A program made the translations under genes and the position numbers. Shown here piece by piece: positions 17,301 to 23,916 of a stretch of DNA of 64,000 bases. The stretch spans positions 124,001 to 188,000 of the forward strand of contig NZ_CALSFU010000001.1 in the NCBI RefSeq assembly GCF_943737005.1, given 5' to 3'. Positions within the stretch are counted from its first letter, which is position 1; every line of letters starts with the position of its first letter. The stretch comes from Achromobacter sp. Marseille-Q4962. GTDB taxonomy: Bacteria > Pseudomonadota > Gammaproteobacteria > Burkholderiales > Burkholderiaceae_B. The notes beneath the pieces are model-generated. The model did not search any database. It had not been told where the DNA came from and saw nothing but the letters and a program-made list of their open reading frames with translations.

Positions 17301-17960
17301 CAGCCCCAGGAAGCCTTTCCACTCGTTCTCGTCGCCGATGGGGTCGCTCTCATGCGTGGTGTAGCGCCCCGCCGTGTCGAGCAGCACCGCATCGTCGGTG
17401 AACCACCAGTCGCAATTGCGCGTGCCGCCCACGCCCCGCAGCCCGACCTTGCCGTAGCGGTCGGCCAACGGGAAATTCAGGCCCGAATTGACCAGCGCCG
17501 TCGTCTTGCCCGAACCCGGCGCGCCCACGAACACATACCAGGGAAGCTGGTACAGATACTGGCGCGAAAAGCGCGAGAAGAACCCCGGCCGCTCGCCATG
17601 CTCGAAGCGCGTGCGGCGCAGCAGCTCCACCGCCTCGTCGAAGCGCTCCTGCAGCTCGCGCACCTCGGGGTTGACGGGCTCCTTGGCCTCTTCGCGCTTG
17701 GCGGCGGCGGGCCGGCGCAGCTGCCCCAGCAGCTGGGCGTTCAACCGGCCCTGGCGCCACTTGCGCCACAGAATGCGCAGCAGCCAGACCGCGAACAGCG
17801 CGACGATCAGGCCCGCCCGCGCGGCGGCCGGCTCCAGCGGCCGCCACTGGCCCACGGCGAGCAGCGGCCCCGCCACCCAGATCAACAGCGACAGCGCCAC
17901 CAGGCCCAGGAAATTCCACAGGCCGCGGCTCATCAGGAAACCGAAGAAGGTATGGATCAT
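14346..17960 (-). CDS. tssM: T6SS membrane-complex protein TssM (IcmF)
   Basis: A 1,204-residue inner-membrane component that, with TssL and TssJ, forms the trans-envelope channel. Two N-terminal membrane segments (about 17-37 and 49-64) and a third near 460-480 are visible, with a large periplasmic C-terminal part. A complete Walker A motif, GAPGSGKT, occurs at 146-153, so NTP binding is likely. The start is the ATG (MIHTFFGF) overlapping the tssL stop codon by four bases; longer upstream frames only shadow tssL. Length is normal for the family. Confidence 0.96.
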   Translation of the reverse strand: MIHTFFGFLMSRGLWNFLGLVALSLLIWVAGPLLAVGQWRPLEPAAARAGLIVALFAVWLLRILWRKWRQGRLNAQLLGQLRRPAAAKREEAKEPVNPEVRELQERFDEAVELLRRTRFEHGERPGFFSRFSRQYLYQLPWYVFVGAPGSGKTTALVNSGLNFPLADRYGKVGLRGVGGTRNCDWWFTDDAVLLDTAGRYTTHESDPIGDENEWKGFLGLLSRFRGRQPINGAILTVSVADLLSASDTERVQHAAVLRKRLQELREQLGIQFPVYVLVTKVDLLAGFEAYFQSFGREDLEQVWGFTLPYARSQEEGFDLYEAFHAEYRLLQRRLDDALPEVLAAQHDEAGRALAYMLPQQFASLQNVLGQFLSDVFSATRYEARLVPRGVYFTSGTQDEGETFDQVTGSLRRYLRLDNRLETQAPAGEARSFFLKNLLQEVIFKEAGLAGRNLRWERRYRRLHWAGYGLITLLLVGLLAGWFVSYGNNSRYLAEIERRVPVADKLGKDLKITQAGDVLGLMPFLDALWYLPQGADFDIHSPPLGYRFGLYQGEKMYAAAQGVYRNTLDQVLLPQVARRVESALRNASPDDLEYGYEALRAYLMLYEPDHYDADFMHAWLLSDMQKTLPEGYTRRQYDMMSLHLRNLVQGKVIVSPFPKDEALVARAREQLARYTLAQRSYSRLRRLLIGGSKAPETTVVTLAGPQAGAVFTRKSGKPLTQGIPSLYSYDGYWKVFNTRVGQVAERLRADDAWVLGIEPGSLRERAGQDTLVNDIRRLYLNDYVATWDAYLNDIKLAPSSSLLQSIQTSRTLSAPDSPLVKLVQGVARETTLLREQEGGARSLVDEARSRVSSTRETLEQLFGPVGPTGGTRADASEGKLETIVDQHFDSYRRLAQPDANGMSPIANTTGLINELYTYLTASDAALRSANPAPSSDVVTKLRAEAGRMPEPVRDLLNGLSVSASGEVSGVVQEQLNDEVAATIGLFCRQSIAGRYPFAPASTRDVAPNDMARLFAPGTGMMDDYFQRRLATQIDVSGPRWRFKPGIDGTPGKTSPVLDAFQRAAVIRDVYFSAGSVTPQFRVSIRPVEMDSSITQFLMDVDGQLVRYAHGPQVATQVQWPGPRGTNQVRIELQPQTGTAGVVANGPWALNRILQKATLSRGSAPETVLATFDIQGRKVVLEITASSVKSPFNLAEMRGFACPGRS

Positions 17961-19231
17961 TGCGCCGCTCCTTCCACCGTGGACGAGCGCGGCACGGGCG
18001 GCACCAGCAGCGTGATTTCCACGCGCCGGTTGCGGGCGCGGTTGGCGGCGGTGTCGTTGGGCGCCACCGGGTCCGCATCGCCCCGGCCCTCGGCGCGCAC
18101 GCGCCTGGGATCGTCCAGGCGTTTTTCCAGGATCTCCTTGACCGCGTCGGCGCGGGCCTGCGACAGGTGCCAGTTCGACGGGAAGCGCGCGCCGCGGCTG
18201 GGAATGTTGTCGGTATAGCCGCTCACGAGAATGCTGCCCTCCGTCTCGCGCAGCGCGTCGGCGACGCGCGCGAGCACCGGCAGATAGCGTTCGCGCACGT
18301 CGGCCGCGCCGGAATCGAACAGGCCGTCGCCGCGCAGCACCACCACGCTGCGGTCGGCCTCGTCGCGCACCGTGACCAGGTCTTCGCGGATTTCCGGCGC
18401 GAGGAATTCGGCCAGGCGCGGCTTGGGCGCCGGCTTGGCCGCGGGCGCCCGCGCCAGTTCCAGGCGCGGCGTCTGCACCGCGCCGACCGCGGCGAACGCG
18501 CTGTCCGACACCGAGCCCAGGCGCCACGTCAGCCCGAAATTGGCTGCCAGGGCCAGCGCGCCCGCCAGCGCCGCGAACACCCAGAGCGGCACCGGCAGGC
18601 GACGCGTGGCGACCTGCGCGGGAATGTCGCGCCAATGCGGCGACAGCTCGCGCGGATATTCCCCGCGCGCGCCGCGCAGGATGCGCAGCAGCCGCTGGCG
18701 CAGGGTTTCCAGCTGCGAGCGCCCGTTGTCCAGCACGCGGTAGCGCCCCTCGAAACCGAGCAGGAGGCAGTAGTACAGCAGCTCCAGCAGGTCCAGGTGA
18801 TGGCTGGGATTCTGCGACAGCTTGGCCAGCAGTTGGAAGAACTTCTCCCCGCCCCAGGTTTCGTTGTGGAAGGTCACGAGCAGGCTGTGCGCGGACCACA
18901 CCCCGCCGCCGCCCCAGGGCGTGAGCGCGGCGGCCTCGTCCAGCGCCGTGCACAGGCAGTAGCGCGCGCCCAGGATGGTTTCGTTGGGGATGCCGGCCTG
19001 CTGCGCGCGCAGCTCGAACTGCCGCACCTCATCCACCAGCTGCTCGCGCAGCATGGCGGGGGAAGGATGGGAGGCCGTATTGCGGATCTGCGGCACGAGG
19101 TCCAGCAGCGGATTGGCGGCCGCCACCAGCGGATTGCTGCCGCTGATGACGTACTCGCCGCTGCGGTGCCACGGCCCTTCGCCGCGCGCGGGGCCGGGAA
19201 AGGGCGAATCGAGAATGGCGTCGGTTGTCAT
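17957..19231 (-). CDS. tssL: TssL (DotU) with fused OmpA-type peptidoglycan-binding domain
   Basis: A 424-residue protein with two parts. Residues ~30-225 are the cytoplasmic DotU domain (NETILGARYCLCTALDEAA, HNETWGGEKFF, ELLYYCLLLGFEGRYRV). One membrane segment follows (~227-247). Residues ~300-415 form an OmpA-like domain with the expected VSGYTDNIPS, LSQARADAV and NRRVEI segments, which should anchor the complex to peptidoglycan in the periplasm. Such evolved TssL proteins remove the need for a separate TagL. The gene overlaps tssM by ATGA, typical of translational coupling. Confidence 0.95.
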   Translation of the reverse strand: MTTDAILDSPFPGPARGEGPWHRSGEYVISGSNPLVAAANPLLDLVPQIRNTASHPSPAMLREQLVDEVRQFELRAQQAGIPNETILGARYCLCTALDEAAALTPWGGGGVWSAHSLLVTFHNETWGGEKFFQLLAKLSQNPSHHLDLLELLYYCLLLGFEGRYRVLDNGRSQLETLRQRLLRILRGARGEYPRELSPHWRDIPAQVATRRLPVPLWVFAALAGALALAANFGLTWRLGSVSDSAFAAVGAVQTPRLELARAPAAKPAPKPRLAEFLAPEIREDLVTVRDEADRSVVVLRGDGLFDSGAADVRERYLPVLARVADALRETEGSILVSGYTDNIPSRGARFPSNWHLSQARADAVKEILEKRLDDPRRVRAEGRGDADPVAPNDTAANRARNRRVEITLLVPPVPRSSTVEGAAQ

Positions 19232-19284
19232 ATTGGGTCATCTCAGCGCCGGCGCCGCCCGCGGAGGGGGGCCGGCAGGGGCGG

Positions 19285-20613
19285 TCAGTCGCGCAGCGCC
19301 CAGAACTCCATCGAGAGTCCGGGAAATTCGCCGGCCAAATGCATGGCCATGGCGCCGGTGCGCTCGAGCTGCTTCCAGAAATCGCCGCTCTTGTCCAGTT
19401 CGAAATAGACGTGCCCGGCGTTGTACGGAATCTGCCGGGGCGCCACCGGAAGCGTGCGCACCGTCACGCCGGGAAGCTGCAGGTGGACGAGATCGCGGAT
19501 GCGGTCCACCGGGCCGATCTTGACCTGCGCCGGAAAACGCGCGGACACCACGTCGCGCGGCAGGTCCGCGTGCACGGCCAGCACGAAGGCCGCCGTGCGC
19601 AGCAGTTCCACGTCCGGGATCTGCGCCACGCGCACGCCCTGGCCGCGGTCCTGCAGCGGAATCTGGATGGCGTGCTGCTCCAGCACCACCGACAGCGAGC
19701 GGCGCAGCTCCTGCATCAGCGGCAGGAACGTAGCCCGCAGGTCGTCGTGCCGGTATTCCGGCAGCACGCGCGGACGCCGCTCCTCGGTGGTGTAGGTGGC
19801 CAGGTCGCAGGCCAGCATGAGCCAGTCGTGGAACACGCGCTCCGGGTGCGTGCCCGGCGCCTGCCGCGCGTGCCAGAGCGCGCCGGTGTAGCGGTTGACG
19901 GTTTCCAGCAGCAGGAAGTCGGCCACTTCCGACACACCGCCCCGGCCGGGCTGCGCCAGGCGCTCGTGCATGGATTCGGCACGCGCCTGCAGCAGGCCGG
20001 ACAGCTCGTCGATGAGGCCGCCCAGCACTTCGTGGCGGCCCGCCGCCAGCCAGGGCGGGATGTAGTCGGGGTCCAGCGCCACGCGGTTGTCGGGGCCGCG
20101 CTCGCGCACCAGCGCCACCGGCAGGCCCACCCAGTCATCGCCCAGTTCGCTCTCGGGCATGAGCCGCAGGCGCGGACGGCCCAGCTGCAGCAGGGCAGGC
20201 TCCAGCGCCAGCGCGCCGCTGTCGGCCACTTCTTCCTCGTGCACCAGATAGCGCGCGAGGTCGGCGTTCGTTTCCTCGTAGAGCACGTCGCACGCGCCTT
20301 CGCGCAGGCGCGGCAGCGCCAGCATCACGCGTTCGTCGCGCAGCGTCGCCGGCACTTCCAGCGCGGGCGGCGCCTCATCGGCGTGCCGGAACAGGAACGG
20401 CGTGCCGTCGGGGAAGATGCCCTGCGCCTGCCTCAGCACCAGCTTGCCGATGGCCAGCGCATCCTCGTCGAAGGCCAGCTCGTAGAAGCCCCAGAAATGC
20501 GACTGGGGCGCGCGCAGGCGCGCCGTGTGCTCGAGATAGCGCTCGAACTGCTGGAAATGTTGCGGCCGCAGGAACATGCCCTCCGACCAGACCACTTTAT
20601 TGTTAGATGCCAT
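19285..20613 (-). CDS. tssK: T6SS baseplate protein TssK
   Basis: A 442-residue TssK, which links the baseplate to the TssLM membrane complex and binds TssFG. The canonical start region KVVWSEGMFLRPQHFQQ is present, and the remaining length is normal for the family. The ATG (MASNNKV) is taken as start; a GTG three codons upstream is in frame but gives no homology. The gene follows tssJ by 36 bases. Confidence 0.96.
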   Translation of the reverse strand: MASNNKVVWSEGMFLRPQHFQQFERYLEHTARLRAPQSHFWGFYELAFDEDALAIGKLVLRQAQGIFPDGTPFLFRHADEAPPALEVPATLRDERVMLALPRLREGACDVLYEETNADLARYLVHEEEVADSGALALEPALLQLGRPRLRLMPESELGDDWVGLPVALVRERGPDNRVALDPDYIPPWLAAGRHEVLGGLIDELSGLLQARAESMHERLAQPGRGGVSEVADFLLLETVNRYTGALWHARQAPGTHPERVFHDWLMLACDLATYTTEERRPRVLPEYRHDDLRATFLPLMQELRRSLSVVLEQHAIQIPLQDRGQGVRVAQIPDVELLRTAAFVLAVHADLPRDVVSARFPAQVKIGPVDRIRDLVHLQLPGVTVRTLPVAPRQIPYNAGHVYFELDKSGDFWKQLERTGAMAMHLAGEFPGLSMEFWALRD

Positions 20614-20649
20614 AGGCCCCACCAGAAACGCCGCGCGGCGTCGCGGTTC

Positions 20650-21210
20650 TCAGAAGATCATCCACCAGGCGCGCTCCTTCTTGACGACTTCCAGGCCCTT
20701 GCGGTCCACCTTGATGGGCACCGGCTCTTCGCTCGGAGAGAACTGCCAGACCTTGTAGATGTTGGTGTTCTGCGGCTCGGGCAGATTCACCGTGCGCCGC
20801 CACGCGCTCTGCTCGAGATCTCGGTATCCGGCCACCACGCCGATCACGCGCGCCTGGACATTGCCGGGACGGCGCACGACGCGGGTTTCGCCGGGCTTGA
20901 GAATGACCTGCTCGGTATCCAGCAGCTCGGCGCCCAGCGCGGCCTGGGGATTGCCCAGCAGCGTGAAGAAGTCCTTGCTCTCGAACTGGCTCGACGAACG
21001 CAGCTCGAAGATCGTGACCTGTATCGGCGACGCTCGGCCGTTGGAATCGGGGTTGACGTCCTTGGACGCGGTCAGCTCGACGGCATACGGCACCGCCACC
21101 TGACGCGCGGTGGACGCGCACCCTGCGACCGCCAGGACCGAGGCCGCCGCCAGGGCGGCGCGGGCCAGGCGCCCGAGGGACGCGTGCAAGGTCGCGCCTC
21201 GCATGAGCAT
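20650..21210 (-). CDS. tssJ: T6SS outer-membrane lipoprotein TssJ
   Basis: A TssJ/SciN lipoprotein of about 186 residues. The lipobox is LAVAGC; the mature part includes NGRASPIQVTIFELRSSSQF and a beta-rich core ending in PEPQNTNIYKVW, as in SciN. It anchors TssM to the outer membrane. Three ATG codons compete; the one chosen (MLMRG) has GGAGG five bases upstream, while the first ATG overlaps that site. It is the first gene of the leftward tssJKLM-tagF operon. Confidence 0.93.
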   Translation of the reverse strand: MLMRGATLHASLGRLARAALAAASVLAVAGCASTARQVAVPYAVELTASKDVNPDSNGRASPIQVTIFELRSSSQFESKDFFTLLGNPQAALGAELLDTEQVILKPGETRVVRRPGNVQARVIGVVAGYRDLEQSAWRRTVNLPEPQNTNIYKVWQFSPSEEPVPIKVDRKGLEVVKKERAWWMIF

Positions 21211-21431
21211 GGATCCCTCCATTCTTGTATTTCGCGAAGCGCGTATCTTGGCCGCAAAAAAATGACTTTTCCGTGATGCAAGGATGACGTTACGGCTCTT
21301 ACCGGGTTGTCACATTCAAAACAACTCTGATTCAGTGTGGAAACGAAAAGACGTAATTTCAGCGCCCGGTGCCGATATGATTCGGCGCACCCCCTGTGTC
21401 TTTTCCCTCTGAAAAGCTGTTTCAGCCTCCC
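21211..21431. promoter_or_regulatory. divergent T6SS promoter region (operon B / lipoprotein gene)
   Basis: This 221-base stretch is clearly more AT-rich than its surroundings and separates tssJ (-) from the lipoprotein gene (+). It contains TCACATTCAAAACA (21,310-21,323), GACGTAATT (21,350-21,358) and GACGTTAC (21,286-21,293). The first two words recur in the same order upstream of tssA (44,843-44,868). No convincing sigma-70 or sigma-54 promoter could be fixed by eye. Confidence 0.6.
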
Positions 21432-21824
21432 ATGATCCCGGTCCAACCCCTCCGATACATCGCTGCAACATTTGTCATGATTCTGGCCGCCGGCTGCGCC
21501 GTCCCCGGCAAGGTGCAGCGCACGGCCACCGCCGAAGAAACCGCCGAGCTGGCGCAGGTCAAGAGCGACTACGCGGCCGGCCGCTATGGCGAAGTCATCC
21601 GCCGCGTGGCGCGTTCGGACACGCTGGCTGGCGCGCCCGACGCCGAGCGCATCGAGGCGCTGAAGCTGCAGTCCTTCAGCTACTGCATGAGCAATTACAC
21701 GCAACTCTGCCAGGACGGCTTCGAGCGCATCCTGCAGATCGATCCTTCCTTCACGCTGTCGCCCAGCGAGGCCGGGCATCCGCAATGGGGCCCCGTGTTC
21801 GCCAAGGCGCGCGCCGCGCACTGA
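21432..21824 (+). CDS. T6SS-locus lipoprotein of unknown function
   Basis: A 130-residue predicted lipoprotein: short hydrophobic signal ending ILAAGC with Cys at residue 22, then a helical region (TAEETAELAQVKSDYAAGRYGEVIRRVA) that resembles one or two TPR-like helical pairs. A short Cys pair (YCMSNYTQLC) could form a disulfide. ATG 21,432 gives a normal signal length; a GTG 12 codons upstream is in frame and no clear ribosome site marks either. Small TPR-like lipoproteins occur in several T6SS loci, but I cannot name this family. It heads the rightward group with the FHA-like and kptA genes. Confidence 0.7.
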   Translation: MIPVQPLRYIAATFVMILAAGCAVPGKVQRTATAEETAELAQVKSDYAAGRYGEVIRRVARSDTLAGAPDAERIEALKLQSFSYCMSNYTQLCQDGFERILQIDPSFTLSPSEAGHPQWGPVFAKARAAH

Positions 21825-21860
21825 CGCCGCCGGCGGCGCGCCCGGCTGGAGCCCCCCACC

Positions 21861-22820
21861 ATGAAACTGACCGCCCTGAGCCATAGCCGCCATCCCGGAT
21901 TCACGCCGCTGTCCGTCCTGTTCGACAGCCCGGGAGGCACGATCGGGGCCGCGCCGCAGAACACCCTGGCGCTGCCGGCCGGCGACGGCCTGTGCCGCGT
22001 GCAGGCGGCGCTGCGCGTGGCCCAGGGACAATGCGCGCTGCTCAACCTGAGCGGCATGTCGCCGGTGAGCATCAACGGCCGCGCCCTGGCGCCCTGGGAA
22101 GAAGCCCCGGTGCGCGAAGGCGACCGCATCGAAATCGGCCCCTACGTGCTGGCGGCGGGCGAGCCGGCCGCCGCCGCGCCCGATTCCCCGCCAGCCGATC
22201 CGCTGCTGGCCGATCCGCTGCTCGCGGACCCTCTTCTTGCCGATCCCCTTCTTGCCGATCCGTCGGGCGGCGGTCCGTCGGGCGGCGGTCCGTCGGGCGG
22301 CGATCCCCGGCCCGACCGCAAGCCCGCCGCCGATCCGCTGCCGGCGGAAACGCCTGCCGCCGCGGAACCGGCGGCCCCGCAGACGCTTGCCGGCGCTCCG
22401 GCCGCCGGGCCTGCGCCCGCGCCGGCCGACGACGTATTCGCCGATCTGTTCGGACCCGGCACGCTGCCGGTGGGCAGCGCCCCCGACGTGCACACCCATC
22501 CTTTCGCCATGGACAGCGCCATGTCGCGCAATCCGGCCGACCCGCTGGCGGACCTGGCGCCCGCCGATCCCGGCCGCGCCCGCGCGCGCGATCCGCTCGA
22601 CGCCTTCGCCACGCCCGACAGCGCGCACCTGCGCCACGTGCTCAGCGACCTCACGCCCAGCACGCTGCACGAGGGCGAAGCGGCGGCCAATCCGTCTTCG
22701 CCGATCGGCGGGACGCTGCGCGCCGGCCACAGCCGCGACGAGCGCGGCGCCGCGCCCCAGCGCCACGCCGCGCGCGACTACAGCGGCGGCCACCTGCGGC
22801 CGCCCACGCCCAAGCGCTGA
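21861..22820 (+). CDS. FHA-like T6SS regulator (TagH/Fha-related) with low-complexity tail
   Basis: A 319-residue protein. The first ~95 residues resemble a forkhead-associated domain (GGTIGAAPQNTLALP, then ALLNLSGMSPVSINGRAL, then GDRIEIGPYVLAAGE). The Arg and Ser normally contacting phosphothreonine (GRSxxxD, SRxH) are replaced, so phospho-peptide binding is doubtful. The middle is repetitive (Leu-Leu-Ala-Asp-Pro units, then Ser-Gly-Gly-Gly-Pro units), and the C-terminal part is charged and disordered (DPLADLAPADP, SSPIGGTLRAGH). Fha proteins bring T6SS assembly under kinase control; with a pseudokinase and a degenerate FHA in one locus, that pathway may be non-enzymatic here. Confidence 0.68.
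   Translation: MKLTALSHSRHPGFTPLSVLFDSPGGTIGAAPQNTLALPAGDGLCRVQAALRVAQGQCALLNLSGMSPVSINGRALAPWEEAPVREGDRIEIGPYVLAAGEPAAAAPDSPPADPLLADPLLADPLLADPLLADPSGGGPSGGGPSGGDPRPDRKPAADPLPAETPAAAEPAAPQTLAGAPAAGPAPAPADDVFADLFGPGTLPVGSAPDVHTHPFAMDSAMSRNPADPLADLAPADPGRARARDPLDAFATPDSAHLRHVLSDLTPSTLHEGEAAANPSSPIGGTLRAGHSRDERGAAPQRHAARDYSGGHLRPPTPKR
22194..22307. repeat. two 15-bp tandem repeat blocks in the FHA-like gene
   Basis: Block one (22,194-22,262) encodes Ala-Asp-Pro followed by four Leu-Leu-Ala-Asp-Pro units with varied codons. Block two (22,263-22,307) has three copies of TCGGGCGGCGGTCCG, nearly identical in DNA, encoding Ser-Gly-Gly-Gly-Pro. The second block looks recently expanded. Confidence 0.85.
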
Positions 22821-22901
22821 CGGCGCGGCCCTGGACGGCGGCGCCCCCGCGGGTTTCAATGACACCTGCCGCGGGCCCCGCCCGCCCTTCACGCATCCAT
22901 C

Positions 22902-23459
22902 ATGAGTCTTTCCCGCACCGACGCCAGCAAGTTCCTCAGCTATGTGCTGCGCCATGAGCCCCAGGCCATCGGCATCGAGCTCGACACCGAAGGCTGGACC
23001 GACATCGACACCCTGATCGCGCGCGCCGCCGCCGCCGGCAAGCCGCTCACCCGCGCCTTGCTGGACGAGGTAGTCTCCACCAGCGAGAAAAAGCGTTTCA
23101 CCGTGTCCGAGGACGGCCGCCGCATCCGGGCCGCCCAGGGGCATTCCTCGGCGGCGGTGGCCATCGCCTACGAACCGCGCATCCCGCCCGACGTGCTGTT
23201 CCACGGCACCGCCACGCGCAATCTGGAATCCATCCTGGCCCAGGGACTGCGCCCGGGCGAGCGCCACCACGTGCACCTGTCGGCCGACACGGCCACCGCG
23301 CGCGCCGTGGGCATGCGCTACGGCAAGCCCGTCGTGCTGCGCGTGGACGCCAGGGCCATGCACGCGCAGGGCCATGCGTTCTACCGGGCCGACAACGGCG
23401 TCTGGCTGGTGGCGCACGTGCCGCCCGCCTTCCTCGCGCCGGTGGATACCGCAGGCTGA
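22902..23459 (+). CDS. kptA: RNA 2'-phosphotransferase (Tpt1/KptA)
   Basis: A 185-residue KptA, close to the family's usual length. It moves an internal RNA 2'-phosphate to NAD+, releasing ADP-ribose 1'',2''-cyclic phosphate. Conserved segments are [11 protein letters not shown] with the active-site Arg-His, [26 protein letters not shown] and [16 protein letters not shown]. The N-terminal winged helix and C-terminal ADP-ribosyltransferase-like lobe are both complete. The gene lies 81 bases after the FHA-like gene and converges on the immunity gene at 23,485. Its biological role in bacteria is unclear, and its place inside a T6SS locus may be accidental. No signal peptide is seen. Confidence 0.93.
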   Translation: MSLSRTDASKFLSYVLRHEPQAIGIELDTEGWTDIDTLIARAAAAGKPLTRALLDEVVSTSEKKRFTVSEDGRRIRAAQGHSSAAVAIAYEPRIPPDVLFHGTATRNLESILAQGLRPGERHHVHLSADTATARAVGMRYGKPVVLRVDARAMHAQGHAFYRADNGVWLVAHVPPAFLAPVDTAG

Positions 23460-23484
23460 CGCGCGGCGCCCGCCCCCAGCCCCG

Positions 23485-23916
23485 TCAGGCGTCCGCGTCG
23501 CGGTCGGCCAGGCCGGCCTTGTAGTCGGCCGATTCCTCGGCCGCGAACGCCAGCCAGGCCTCGAAGTTGTCATAGCTCTTGTTCTGCCACGGCGTGACGC
23601 GGTGCGTGCCGTAATCGTAGATGCGCACGACCGGGTCGCCGGAAGTATCGCTGCCATCGAAGCACGCCAGCACCGAATATCCCTCGTTGTAATAGCCGTC
23701 GGCGTCGTTGATCTCGGCAAACGGAATCAGCGGCTTGCCCGGAAACTTGAGCAGCATGGCGCCGTAGTACCACAGCGAACGGGCCATGTCTGCGGCCAGG
23801 AAACCCCACGGAGCCAGGTCGGGCCAGTCTCCCGCCTGCGCCATGCGGACGTAGCGCTCGGGCAGCCTGAAAGCGTCGGGCAGGATGGGCGAATCGAAAA
23901 GAAACGGCGTCTTCAT
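23485..23916 (-). CDS. probable immunity protein (SMI1/KNR4-like)
   Basis: A 143-residue acidic cytoplasmic protein with a SMI1/KNR4-like pattern: PILPDAFRLPERYV near the N-terminus, a middle LIPFAEINDADGYYNEGYSVLACF and a late YDNFEAWLAF. The fold is common among immunity proteins of polymorphic toxins. The start is the ATG overlapping the upstream toxin stop by four bases (ATGA), so the two are translationally coupled. It is the last gene of operon A. Assignment as immunity protein rests on this coupling and the family resemblance. Confidence 0.72.
   Translation of the reverse strand: MKTPFLFDSPILPDAFRLPERYVRMAQAGDWPDLAPWGFLAADMARSLWYYGAMLLKFPGKPLIPFAEINDADGYYNEGYSVLACFDGSDTSGDPVVRIYDYGTHRVTPWQNKSYDNFEAWLAFAAEESADYKAGLADRDADA

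Noticed and set aside
15303-18218. A long rightward open frame opposite tssM.
   Set aside because: The composition is Arg/Gln/His-rich and motif-free; tssM on the other strand is certain.
21432-21824. Naming the T6SS lipoprotein as a second TssJ.
   Set aside because: It lacks the SciN beta-sandwich pattern and looks helical; tssJ is already present at 20,650-21,210.
22902-23459. KptA as a secreted T6SS effector.
   Set aside because: It is a full-length housekeeping-type KptA with no extra domain and no partner immunity gene on its strand; only the linkage is reported as a finding.
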